The notes beneath the pieces were generated by a model, which was not told the origin of the DNA, did no database searches, and was given only the letters and a program-made list of their open reading frames with translations. This document shows, piece by piece, positions 1 to 7,911 of a stretch of 64,000 bases of DNA. The number at the start of each line of letters is the position of its first letter. Within the stretch, counting starts at the first letter, position 1. Made by a program: the position numbers and the translations under genes. The stretch lies in assembly GCF_014131695.1 (NCBI RefSeq), contig NZ_CP036346.1, positions 930,001 to 994,000 of the forward strand, given 5' to 3'. The stretch comes from Thomasclavelia ramosa DSM 1402. GTDB taxonomy: Bacteria; Bacillota_I; Bacilli_A; Erysipelotrichales; Coprobacillaceae.

Positions 1-2
1 AA

Positions 3-1709
3 CAAGAAAACTGTTTGAAAATTACAGTATTTTCTTTACCAGATTATATTTTAAAAAATGCCTCATTGAACCACAAAGATGAGACTAGATTTCTTAGTAT
101 AAATGAAATAAAAAATAATATAATGTTTGGTGATGAAAAAATATTATGTAAAAATATAGTAGAATTGGCAAATAATTACTTAAAAAATAATTTAAGTTAT
201 ACATATTTTTTACAAGCTGCATATCAGCATATTAATGATTATGATGATTTAATTATTTTTAAAAAAAATCAAAAAGATGTTAAATTAAAATATATTGAAC
301 ATATATTAATTAGACTGTTTGATGATATTGGTGATATTTATAATATAAATATGCCTAGAAATTTTGTTTTCTTTGTAACCAGATGGATCTATTATCATGC
401 AGAATTTTCTAATGAAATTTCACATTGGAAAGATGCCTATCATGTTACTATTGAAACTACGCTTGAATTAATAAGTAAAAAATCATTATTTGAATATAAT
501 GTAATGAAAGACTTGGTAGCTTTGATCTATAATAATTTAGAAGTTAAATTATTACCATTTGAATGTCTGTTGATTTGTATTTTATTTACTACGATAGAAT
601 ATACCAAACAAAAATTACCGATTTTTGCAACAATAATTTGTCATGGCTATGCGACCGCTAGTTCAATTGCGGACGTATGTAATAAAATGTTAAAAAGACA
701 TGTTTTTAATGCCATAGATATGCCATATACGATGTCAATTAGAGAAGTTTGTAATCACTTTAAAAAAATAATTTATTATAATAATGATCGTGATATTTTA
801 TTATTAGTTGACCTTGGTTCATTAGAAAATATTATGCAATATATGAAGGATATCCCTAATGTAAATTTAGGAATCATTAATAATGTTTCAACAAATCTGG
901 CCTTGGCAGTAGGCAATGAAATAATTAAAGAGAATAATTGTCGTGATATTTTAAGATTGGTACAAGAACAAACAATAATAACATATAAATTTTTTGAAAA
1001 AAAGGAAGCCAAATATTTAATTATTTTTGTTAGTGAAATTGGTAGTGACATTGCGGCACAAGTAGCTCAATTATTTATGAAAAGTATGCCTAAAGTTATA
1101 GAAGTTGAAGTGAAATGTTTTGATTCTTTAGCATTTATCAATTTATATAATCAAGGTGAATTTGATAAAAATCAAATATTATTCATTGCTACGACTATAA
1201 ATTTAGGAATCGATTTTAAAAGTATAATTGCAATTGAGGATATTGTTACATTTAATAATTTAGATTTAATCCAAGAAAAATTATCAAGCTTTTTTTCAAA
1301 TGAGGATTATCAAAAATTTGAAAAACAGTTAATGAAAAATTTTTCTCTACAAAATGTAGTTGGGGAATTAACGATTTTAAATGCTGATAAAGCTCTTAAT
1401 GCTGTTGGAATGATGATTGATGAATTACAAATACAGTTACATCAAACTTTTTTAGCAAAAACTATTATTGGTTTGAATATTCATCTTTGTTGTTTGATTG
1501 AACGTCTAATAAAAAAAGAAGAGATAGTTTCACATATTAATATTGTTGATTTTGAAAAAAATAATCAAGAATTTATCAATGGAGTTAGAATTAGCTTTAA
1601 AGCGATTGCTAATCAGTATAATATAACAATACCAATTAGTGAAATTGCTTATATTTATGATTACGTTTTAAATAATTATAAAACAGATATGTCAATTGAT
1701 GAGATTTAA
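3..1709 (+). CDS. LevR-type PTS-regulated transcription activator, C-terminal part (5' end outside window)
   Basis: The reading frame is open to the left edge, so the first TTG at 15 is probably not the real start. Counting from 15, residues about 90-200 look like a first PRD, residues about 202-330 are an EIIA-Man-like domain with the phosphorylatable His in ATIICHGYATASS (H210) and the typical LLLVDLGSL strand, residues about 340-430 resemble an EIIB-Gat-like domain, and the end (about 470-564) is a second PRD with NIHLCCLIERL. This order is that of LevR, which activates sigma-54 promoters of mannose-family PTS operons in response to PTS phosphorylation. The N-terminal HTH and AAA+ domains would lie upstream. 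The EIIB part has VSEIGSD where a Cys is common. No PTS target gene is visible just downstream. Confidence 0.8.
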   Translation, partial: QENCLKITVFSLPDYILKNASLNHKDETRFLSINEIKNNIMFGDEKILCKNIVELANNYLKNNLSYTYFLQAAYQHINDYDDLIIFKKNQKDVKLKYIEHILIRLFDDIGDIYNINMPRNFVFFVTRWIYYHAEFSNEISHWKDAYHVTIETTLELISKKSLFEYNVMKDLVALIYNNLEVKLLPFECLLICILFTTIEYTKQKLPIFATIICHGYATASSIADVCNKMLKRHVFNAIDMPYTMSIREVCNHFKKIIYYNNDRDILLLVDLGSLENIMQYMKDIPNVNLGIINNVSTNLALAVGNEIIKENNCRDILRLVQEQTIITYKFFEKKEAKYLIIFVSEIGSDIAAQVAQLFMKSMPKVIEVEVKCFDSLAFINLYNQGEFDKNQILFIATTINLGIDFKSIIAIEDIVTFNNLDLIQEKLSSFFSNEDYQKFEKQLMKNFSLQNVVGELTILNADKALNAVGMMIDELQIQLHQTFLAKTIIGLNIHLCCLIERLIKKEEIVSHINIVDFEKNNQEFINGVRISFKAIANQYNITIPISEIAYIYDYVLNNYKTDMSIDEI

Positions 1710-1732
1710 AAAGAGTAAAGGGGTGTTTTATT

Positions 1733-2560
1733 ATGGCATTAGTACAAGTAAATTTTATTTCTCAAAGTTTAAAAAGAACAGTTTCAATGAATGTAATATT
1801 ACCGGTTGATAAATTTCTTTTTAAAGGAAATTGTCAACCAGTTAAAGAATATAAAACTTTATATTTATTACATGGTTTATTAGGAAATTATACTGACTGG
1901 GTAACACGAACAAGAATACAAGAATGGGCAGAAGCAAAGAACTTAGTTGTAGTCATGCCATCTGGTGATAATTCTTTTTATGTGGATCAAGAAGTAAAGA
2001 ACAATGACTTCGGTATATTTATTGGAACTGAACTTATTGAAGTTACTAGAAGGATGTTTCATTTATCTAATCGTCGGGATGATACTTTTATTGCCGGACT
2101 TTCAATGGGTGGATTTGGTACTCTAAGAAATGGGTTGAAATATTATCAAAATTTTGGATATATTGCAGCTTTATCAAGTGCTCTAAATATTTTCGAATTA
2201 CCAGTTCACGATGAATCAAGATGTGTAATGGGTGAAGATAGTTGTTTTGGTGATATTGATGAAGCATATCTGAGTGATAAGAATCCAAAAGTTTGTTTGG
2301 AAAATTTAATTCAGGCAAAAAAAGAAGACAATACTATTGTTTTTCCTAAGATATATATGGCTTGTGGATGTGATGATGAACTAATTGGAGTAAATCGAAA
2401 ATTTAAAGGCTATTTAGAAAATGCTGGTTTTGATTTAGTTTATAAAGAGGATGTAGGAAGTCATAATTGGGATTTTTGGAATAAATATATTCAAGATGTA
2501 TTAGAATGGTTACCTTTGGATCCTTATGAAGAAGGAATTAACAGCGGTAATGTTAAATAG
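1733..2560 (+). CDS. Alpha/beta hydrolase, esterase D / tributyrin-esterase family
   Basis: A 275-residue cytoplasmic hydrolase without signal peptide. It carries the oxyanion region LLHGLLGNYTDW, the nucleophile elbow AGLSMGGFG (Ser124), an acid candidate in CGCDDELIG and the catalytic His in GSHNWDFW near the C-terminus. This is the arrangement of the putative esterase family that includes EstA and S-formylglutathione hydrolase-like enzymes, which cleave short acyl esters. The ATG follows AAGGGGTG at good spacing. It starts 23 bases after the LevR-like gene and may be cotranscribed with it; the shared terminator lies at 2715-2754. The natural substrate cannot be read from sequence. Confidence 0.85.
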   Translation: MALVQVNFISQSLKRTVSMNVILPVDKFLFKGNCQPVKEYKTLYLLHGLLGNYTDWVTRTRIQEWAEAKNLVVVMPSGDNSFYVDQEVKNNDFGIFIGTELIEVTRRMFHLSNRRDDTFIAGLSMGGFGTLRNGLKYYQNFGYIAALSSALNIFELPVHDESRCVMGEDSCFGDIDEAYLSDKNPKVCLENLIQAKKEDNTIVFPKIYMACGCDDELIGVNRKFKGYLENAGFDLVYKEDVGSHNWDFWNKYIQDVLEWLPLDPYEEGINSGNVK

Positions 2561-2714
2561 GCAATGTTTTTTTATTAGAATTATATATTTATAATTAAAA
2601 GCTATATTTACTTGGTAATAAAGAACGATAATTGTGACAGGATAAATTATAACTAAAATGGTAAATAAGGAATAAATATTTCAATTACCAGAAATATGTT
2701 TTGATATGAATAGT

Positions 2715-2754
2715 ATAAAACCCATTATAATATTGACTTTATAATGGGTTTTAT
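2715..2754. terminator. Bidirectional intrinsic terminator
   Basis: A near-perfect inverted repeat (AAAACCCATTATAA, loop, TTATAATGGGTTTT) with T runs on both sides sits between two convergent genes, the esterase and the ABM protein. Confidence 0.8.
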
Positions 2755-2763
2755 TAATTTAGA

Positions 2764-3096
2764 TTACAATCGAATAAATTTTTTGTCAGCAGAAGTTATG
2801 TTTTCTTCATTAGAAGTATAGCGTTCTACCTTCATATGAAGATCATATTTATTTCTTAATTCTGTAATTTGCTCCATCATTATAGTAGCATGATGAGCAT
2901 CAATTGATTTTTGATCTTTCCAACTATCAATTAAAAGTATGGTTTCTGGATCATTCATGGAAAAGAAATACTCATATCTTTCATTTCCTTTTTCTGCTTT
3001 AATAGCATCAACAATACCGCTGGTCACCATTTCTTCTGCAAATTTTCTAGCATTTCCGTTTATTCCAGTGTAATAAATGTTTACTGTGATAGACAT
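2764..3096 (-). CDS. Antibiotic biosynthesis monooxygenase (ABM/YgiN-like) domain protein
   Basis: A 110-residue single-domain protein. It begins with a beta strand (SITVNIYYTGI), has the central EYFFSMNDPETILLIDSWKDQKSIDAHH block typical of the ABM ferredoxin-like fold, and a last strand DLHMKVERYTS; the W-x(n)-D-x-H pattern is the family hallmark. Members act as dimers; known ones are quinol monooxygenases or heme-degrading enzymes, many are uncharacterised. It has a GGAGATAA-type ribosome site upstream and stands alone, divergent from the aldolase gene. The exact reaction is not inferable. Confidence 0.75.
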   Translation of the reverse strand: MSITVNIYYTGINGNARKFAEEMVTSGIVDAIKAEKGNERYEYFFSMNDPETILLIDSWKDQKSIDAHHATIMMEQITELRNKYDLHMKVERYTSNEENITSADKKFIRL

Positions 3097-3285
3097 ATTA
3101 ATTATCTCCTTATGTATAAAGATTATCTTATTTAATTATAGCATATTTTAAAATAATCTATCATATTTTTAAAAGCGCTTCTTATTTGTAAAAATAGTTA
3201 TTCTTATCTAACAAAATAGAACGTATTATTCGAATACTTGATGGACAAGGGGTATAATAAGGGCAGGAAAAGGAGGTGCTCTTAA

Positions 3286-4173
3286 ATGAACACAAAACAA
3301 TTAGAGCGTATGCAATATGGAAAAGGTTTTATCGCAGCGTTAGATCAAAGTGGTGGAAGTACACCAAAGGCATTAAAATCATATGGTATTGATGAATCAG
3401 CGTATAGTAATGATAAAGAAATGTTTGATTTAATTCATCAAATGCGTAGTCGTGTTATTACTAGTAAGGCTTTTACCTCTAAGCATATATTAGGTGCTAT
3501 TTTGTTTGAAAAGACAATGGATTCTCAAATTGAGGGTGTAGATACTGCTGAATATTTATGGTTAAAGAAGGAAATCGTGCCATTTTTGAAAATTGACAAA
3601 GGATTAGAAGTAGAAAAAGATGGTGTTCAGTTAATGAAGCCAATTCCTGAACTGGAAGCAATATTAAACAAGGCAAGAGATAAATATATCTTTGGTACAA
3701 AAATGCGTAGTGTAATTTTGGAAGCCGATCCAGCAGGTATCAAGAAAATTGTTGATCAGCAGTTTGAATTAGGATTACAAATTGCTAAAACTGGGCTTGT
3801 ACCTATTTTAGAGCCAGAGGTATCTATTTTAAGTACCTCAAAAAAAGAGGCTGAAGAATTGTTATTGAAAGAAATTAATGAGCATCTAACTTTATTAGAC
3901 AATGATGTTAAATTTATATTTAAACTGTCCATTCCAACCATACCTGATTTTTACGCGGAACTTATGAAAGATTCCCATGTAGTTAGGGTTGTTGCTCTAT
4001 CTGGCGGTTATGATAGAGAGCAGGCAAATGGGTTATTAAGGGAAAATCACGGGCTTATTGCGAGTTTTTCTAGAGTATTATTATCTGATTTATCAATAAA
4101 TCAGACTAGTGTTGAGTTCGATACTTGTTTGGAGAATGTGATTCTTCAAATATATAGGGCATCTATTGTATAA
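3286..4173 (+). CDS. fda: Class I fructose-bisphosphate aldolase
   Basis: This 295-residue protein starts NTKQLERMQYGKGFIAALDQSGGSTPKAL, the standard N-terminus of the Schiff-base (class I) bacterial aldolases such as staphylococcal FdaB. The Schiff-base lysine lies in FIFKLSIPTIP (K213), and EADPAG and SGGYDREQAN are conserved phosphate/substrate segments. It cleaves fructose 1,6-bisphosphate to two triose phosphates in glycolysis without a metal. The start is set by AAAGGAGGTG seven bases upstream. A TATAAT lies at 3253-3258. It is followed by an intrinsic terminator and looks monocistronic. Other glycolytic genes in the window (pfkA, gpmI) are far away. Confidence 0.92.
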   Translation: MNTKQLERMQYGKGFIAALDQSGGSTPKALKSYGIDESAYSNDKEMFDLIHQMRSRVITSKAFTSKHILGAILFEKTMDSQIEGVDTAEYLWLKKEIVPFLKIDKGLEVEKDGVQLMKPIPELEAILNKARDKYIFGTKMRSVILEADPAGIKKIVDQQFELGLQIAKTGLVPILEPEVSILSTSKKEAEELLLKEINEHLTLLDNDVKFIFKLSIPTIPDFYAELMKDSHVVRVVALSGGYDREQANGLLRENHGLIASFSRVLLSDLSINQTSVEFDTCLENVILQIYRASIV

Positions 4174-4248
4174 TGATGTTAAGCTTATCTATCATGTAAT
4201 TAAATGACAAATAATCAAGATAAGTTATAAAATATTTTTAATTAAAGG

Positions 4249-4296
4249 GAAGATTTAAAATAATTGATTATATCAATGAAATTAAATCTTCTTTTA
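4249..4296 (+). terminator. Terminator after aldolase
   Basis: GAAGATTTAA pairs with TTAAATCTTC around an inner TTGAT/ATCAA hairpin, followed by TTTTATTATTT. It ends the aldolase transcript and overlaps the 3' end of the opposing LysR pseudogene. Confidence 0.7.
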
Positions 4297-5177
4297 TTAT
4301 TTATTAGTTATAAAATAGTTTGTAAATTCCTTAATATATTTTTCTTTTAGATTTTTGTGATAAGTTATTCCATATTCTATTGTCATTTGATCATCCATAA
4401 ATGGTAAAGCGACAATTCTTTTAATATGTGTTGGAATATATATTTCTGGTAAAATAGCTACACCGTAATTACATTTAGCGAAAAGAATAGCAGCCTGGTC
4501 ATTTTTACATAAAAGATGAAAATGATTTTTTCATGGAGAGCAATAAATTCTTGTAATTTATCTCAGTATTAAAATGGGATAAAGCGGGGATGCAAAGTAG
4601 TAAGTGGTGTATCATATAAATCTATAAAACATATTTCTTTTTCTTTAGCAAACGGGGAATTTTCAGCTATGATTGCATAACTGGAAATGTTTTTTATTTT
4701 TTTAAATATATAATCGTGAGCCTCAGCAATCATCTCTTTTGTACTGATTAAAATGTCTAATTGTTTATTATCAAATAGAGATTTTAGAATAAAATAATCC
4801 TGAATAATAATCTGGGGATAAACAGTTGGAAATTCTTCTCTTAATTTTATTAATGGTATTTCTAATATCTCAAGTTCTACTTGACTAGAACAGCCAATTC
4901 GTAATATCGAAATTTTTTGACTGGCTAGTTTTTTAACTTTTTTCTCAACCATATATATTTTTTGGAGAATATCTTTTGCTTCACTATAGAATAATGAGCC
5001 TGGCTCAGTTGATTTTACCATTTTGGAAGTTCTGATAAATAATGACGTATTTAATTCTTCTAAATTTATGATATGATGGGCAACTGCTGGAGCAGTAATA
5101 TATAATTCTTCAGCAACCTTTGTAAAATTCAATTTATCTGCTATTCGCACAAAACATTCTAATTGTTGAGTATTCAT
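4297..5177 (-). pseudogene. LysR-family regulator, frameshifted
   Basis: The N-terminal 200 codons (4569-5177) are intact: NTQQLECFVRIADKLNFTK, the wHTH with AEELYITAPAVAHHIINLEE, and the start of the effector domain. Translation then hits TAA/TGA after PRFIPF. Homologous sequence continues in other frames: DKLQEFIALHEK, then KNDQAAILFAKCNYGVAILP through ITYHKNLKEKYIKEFTNYF to a stop at 4297. At least two frameshifts are needed, one of them in an A run. The gene is divergent from a broken ABC exporter, so the regulator and its probable target decayed together. Sequencing error in homopolymers could explain one lesion but hardly all. Confidence 0.8.
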
Positions 5178-5194
5178 GAAATATTCTTCCTGAC

Positions 5195-6271
5195 TTGTAA
5201 ATATAGTATTTTTGGCAAATGGGGTGTAGTCTTAATCTTTTGTGTTACTTTAGGAGTTATTTGTGGCATGTTATCAGGAAGTTTTTGTGCGATAGCTTCA
5301 GCTGGATTTGCTCAAAATCTAAGACAGAATATGTATTATAAAATTCATGAATATTCTTTTGCAAATATTGATAAGTTTTCTACTTCAAGTTTGGTAACAA
5401 GATTAGCGACTGATGTAACTAACGTTCAAAATGCACATATGATGACTATTCGTGTGGCAGTGCGAGCACCATCATGCTGGCATTTTCACTAGCTGTTTCA
5501 TTAATGATAAATAGGGATTTATCATTAATATTTTTAATTGCAGTTCCAGTTTTAGAGGCAGGTCTTTATTTTATTGTTAGTCGTTCACATCCATATTTTG
5601 AAAAGGTATTTCATATCTATGATGAATTGAATAGTGTAGTACAGGAAAATTTGGCAGGAATTCGGGTAGTTAAATCATTTATATGCCTATAATGCAGTTT
5701 ATGGCTGTTTGTTGTTTCTTTGCTGGTTTGGAGCAAAAATTATTATTCTTATAAATGCATCAACGATGACCACAGGGGACTTATCAAGTATGATTGCCTA
5801 TGCAATGAATATTTTGAATTGTTTGATGATGTTATTACAAGTATTGGTAATGATCAATATGGCAAGAGCATCATGTGAACGAATCATTGAAGTTTCAGAT
5901 GAGAAGGTTCTTTAAAAAATGGAAGGGAACCTATCTATGAGATGCAAAATGGGGCAAGTTTATCTCGAAGACAAAGGCAATTGTTTTCTATCGCTTGTGC
6001 GGCTGTTGCAAATTTACCAGTTATGATCTTAGATGAAGCAACTTCTTCGATTGATATTAGGACAGAAGTGCTTGTTCAGCAAGGAATGGATAATTTAATG
6101 AGAGGTAGAACAACCTATGTAATTGCTCATTGATTATCAACGGTTTGTAATTCTGAAACTATTATTGTTTTGAATTTTGGGAAAATTATTGAATGGGGGA
6201 GTCATGATGAACTCATTTCAAAGCATGATGTTTATTATAGTTTCTATACTGATGCTTTTGAACTAGAGTAA
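5195..6271 (+). pseudogene. ABC exporter (fused permease-ATPase), degenerate
   Basis: Fragments in several frames add up to a multidrug/peptide-type ABC exporter. The membrane domain is seen at about 5200-5690 (FAQNLRQNMYYKIHEYSF, TRLATDVTNVQ, ENLAGIRVVKSF) and 5709-5915 (INMARASCERI). The ATPase half keeps only the end: a corrupted signature LSRRQRQL in place of LSGGQRQ, the Walker B/D-loop VMILDEATSSID, then a TGA where IAHRLST should have Arg, and a tail to 6271 (IIEWGSHDELIS). Walker A and most of the first half of the ATPase are missing, so there is a sizeable internal deletion besides point lesions. It cannot encode a working pump. Confidence 0.85.
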
Positions 6272-6377
6272 TATGTTATGTCAAAAGTGCTTATGAAAAT
6301 CCTATTTTTGTATAGGTATCTTTGAAAGAAATAGTAAGTATGTGTTCTGATAGATTATAAAAAGTTAAATATTCATA

Positions 6378-6413
6378 TAAAAAAGGTGGATTTAAAAGGT
6401 CTATAATCCACCT
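6378..6413 (-). terminator. Terminator of the tRNA-Arg transcript
   Basis: On the minus strand AGGTGGATT pairs with AATCCACCT and is followed directly by seven T residues, downstream of the minus-strand tRNA. Confidence 0.7.
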
Positions 6414-6445
6414 GATTTCAATAATATATTTTTATAAATTATAAT

Positions 6446-6520
6446 TGGCGTCCCCTGCAGGAATCGAACCTGCACCTAAACCTTAGGAGGGTCTTGTAAT
6501 ATCCATTTTACTAAGGGGAC
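6446..6520 (-). tRNA. tRNA-Arg (anticodon CCT)
   Basis: The minus strand reads as a full cloverleaf: acceptor GTCCCCT/AGGGGAC, D arm GTAA/TTAC, anticodon stem AGACC/GGTTT with loop CTCCTAA (anticodon CCT, reading AGG), T arm GCAGG/CCTGC with TTCGATT, discriminator G and encoded CCA. Confidence 0.95.
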
Positions 6521-6531
6521 AGAACTAGCTT

Positions 6532-6559
6532 ATTATATTACAATTTTTATTTATTGCAA
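6532..6559 (-). promoter_or_regulatory. Promoter for tRNA-Arg
   Basis: On the minus strand TTGCAA, a 16-base spacer and a perfect TATAAT lie about 12 bases before the tRNA 5' end. Confidence 0.6.
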
Positions 6560-6683
6560 ATAAACTATGCTCATAAATTTTACCATTACTATTAACAAAA
6601 TGCAAACCAACTTTTACTTAAAAATAACAATTAATGCTTTTGGAAAAGTGTTATAATAAATATACAAGTAAGGAGTTGATAAA

Positions 6684-7421
6684 ATGGATAAAATTGTAGA
6701 AGTATGTTGTGGGAGTTATTATGATGCATTACAGGCACAATACGGTGGAGCTAGAAGAATAGAATTGAATAGTGCATTACACTTAGGTGGCTTAACCCCC
6801 TCATTAGCAACTTTATTAAAAGTTAAAGATAACACAGATTTAGAAGTTATTTGTATGGTTAGACCTCGTGGTGCTGGTTTTTGTTACAATGATGAAGATT
6901 TTGAGGTAATGAAACTGGATGCGGAAATATTACTTGATAATGGTGCAGATGGGATTGCATTTGGATGCCTTGATGAAGAAGGAGATATTAATATTCCACA
7001 AACCCGAGAAATGATCGATATTATTAAATCATATCACAAAACCGCAGTATTTCATCGTGCTATTGATTGTGTTAATGATATTGACGAGGCAATGAACATT
7101 TTGATTACTTTAGGGGTAGACCGTATTTTAACGAGTGGCTTACAAGGTAAAGCAACTCGAGGAAAAGAAATGATTAAATATTTGTATGATGCATATGGTG
7201 AGAATATTGAAATCTTAGCGGGAAGTGGAATAAATGCAGGAAATGCGAAAAAAATGCTTGATTATACAGGAATTAAGCAGCTTCATAGCTCATGTAAAGA
7301 TTGGCATACAGACTCCACTACAAGTCGTGATGAAGTCAATTTTAGTTATCACGGTGATGATTATGAGGTTGTAAGTCAAGAATTAGTAGAAATCCTAGTA
7401 GAGCTAGTTGAAGGGGAATAG
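6684..7421 (+). CDS. cutC: CutC family protein
   Basis: A 245-residue TIM-barrel protein with the CutC signatures: KIVEVCCGSYYDALQAQYGGA at the start, RIELNSALHLGGLTPS, VICMVRPRGAGFCYND, GADGIAFGCLDEEG, AVFHRAIDCV, DRILTSGLQGKA and ILAGSGINAGNA. CutC is called a copper homeostasis protein, but its enzymatic role is not settled. AAGGAG precedes the ATG, and a TATAAT lies at 6652-6657. It sits directly upstream of the magnesium-uptake unit; the next promoter begins four bases after its stop, so the two are transcribed separately. Confidence 0.9.
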   Translation: MDKIVEVCCGSYYDALQAQYGGARRIELNSALHLGGLTPSLATLLKVKDNTDLEVICMVRPRGAGFCYNDEDFEVMKLDAEILLDNGADGIAFGCLDEEGDINIPQTREMIDIIKSYHKTAVFHRAIDCVNDIDEAMNILITLGVDRILTSGLQGKATRGKEMIKYLYDAYGENIEILAGSGINAGNAKKMLDYTGIKQLHSSCKDWHTDSTTSRDEVNFSYHGDDYEVVSQELVEILVELVEGE

Positions 7422-7424
7422 GGG

Positions 7425-7452
7425 TTGACATTATCTTTAATAGTGTTAAACT
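7425..7452 (+). promoter_or_regulatory. Promoter of the M-box/mgtA unit
   Basis: A consensus TTGACA at 7425-7430, a 16-base spacer and TAAACT at 7447-7452 place the transcription start just before the riboswitch. Confidence 0.75.
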
Positions 7453-7462
7453 ATAAGCGATA

Positions 7463-7602
7463 AAAGAATCGGTAGGTGAGACTACCATAGGGATACGGGT
7501 TGCTACCGCAAAGCAGTGGAGACACTGTGCGCTGGTCAACAGTTCTTGTCGTGAAGGCAAAAACTAATGCAATTACATGGCCCTATGATGTTGAAGCTTG
7601 AA
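7463..7602 (+). ncRNA. M-box (ykoK) magnesium riboswitch
   Basis: The leader contains the hallmark blocks of the ykoK/M-box aptamer in order: GGTAGGTGAGACTACC, ATAGGGATACGGGTTGCTACC, AAAGCAGTGGAGACACTG, GCGCTGGTCAACAG, a GAAGGC segment, ACTAATGC, and ATGGCCCTATGATGTTGAAGC. This aptamer binds Mg2+ and, in Bacillus, favours a downstream terminator when Mg2+ is plentiful. Here it is followed by a clear terminator (7623-7655) and, further on, by a magnesium-transporting P-type ATPase gene, which is the expected target. Confidence 0.9.
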
Positions 7603-7622
7603 CGAGATAAAGTTATTTTCAT

Positions 7623-7655
7623 GCCTTGTCGCGTTTGAGCGATGAGGCTTTTATT
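7623..7655 (+). terminator. Riboswitch expression-platform terminator
   Basis: GCCTTGTCGC pairs over ten positions (two G-U) with GCGATGAGGC around GTTTGA and is followed by TTTTATTTT. AAGGCA in the aptamer 3' part (about 7554-7559) can pair with TGCCTT at the base of this hairpin, a plausible antiterminator. Confidence 0.8.
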
Positions 7656-7672
7656 TTGTGGAGGTGAAGAAA

Positions 7673-7747
7673 ATGGATGATTATTTATCGATGAATTTTA
7701 AAAGATGGCTTTTTGATGATGGGATAATTACGTCCATTTTCGCCTAG
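7673..7747 (+). CDS. Short acidic leader ORF 1 (24 aa) in the mgtA leader
   Basis: ATG at 7673 follows GTGGAGGTGAAG, a strong ribosome site. The peptide is MDDYLSMNFKRWLFDDGIIT plus SIFA, then TAG. The first residues are acidic (DD), and a second DD pair sits in the middle. Codons 10-13 lie in AAGATGGCT (7702-7710), which is complementary to AGCCATCTT (7746-7754) spanning the stop codon; that second segment is also the 5' arm of the hairpin at 7746-7764. This layout is that of an attenuation leader peptide. No match to a named protein is recognised; the role is inferred from position, ribosome site and RNA folding only. Confidence 0.6.
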   Translation: MDDYLSMNFKRWLFDDGIITSIFA

Positions 7748-7770
7748 CCATCTTAATGATGGCTTTTTCT
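7746..7770 (+). terminator. Attenuator-like terminator overlapping leader ORF 1 stop
   Basis: AGCCATC pairs with GATGGCT around TTAAT and is followed by TTTTTCTAT. The same 5' arm can instead pair with 7702-7710 inside leader ORF 1 (nine pairs), so the two folds exclude each other. Confidence 0.65.
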
Positions 7771-7799
7771 ATATCTAAAATTTTGAAAGGAGAAAAAGA

Positions 7800-7895
7800 A
7801 TGGAAGAGCATGGCCGGTATGACAATGATGTTTATAAGTCCCGAATAATGGCGATGCCATTCTTTAGGATAGTTTTGTCATACTCTAAAATTTAA
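7800..7895 (+). CDS. Short leader ORF 2 (31 aa) in the mgtA leader
   Basis: ATG at 7800 follows GAAAGGAGAAAA. The product begins [15 protein letters not shown] and ends [13 protein letters not shown] at 7893-7895, 16 bases before the mgtA ATG. Like leader ORF 1 its N-terminus is acidic. The coding region contains a hairpin AATGGC-GAT-GCCATT (7847-7861) nested in a nine-pair stem GTATGACAA/TTGTCATAC (7817-7825 with 7875-7883). Its stop lies just before the mgtA ribosome site, so translation of the two may be coupled. It resembles no known protein; function is inferred from context. Confidence 0.5.
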   Translation: MEEHGRYDNDVYKSRIMAMPFFRIVLSYSKI

Positions 7896-7911
7896 TTTGG
7901 AGGGTATAACA

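Noticed and set aside
3171-3184. cre-like AAAAGCGCTTCTTA between the ABM gene and the aldolase gene
   Set aside because: Only the core AAGCGCTT matches; the flanking TG and CA are missing, so it was not annotated as a CcpA site.
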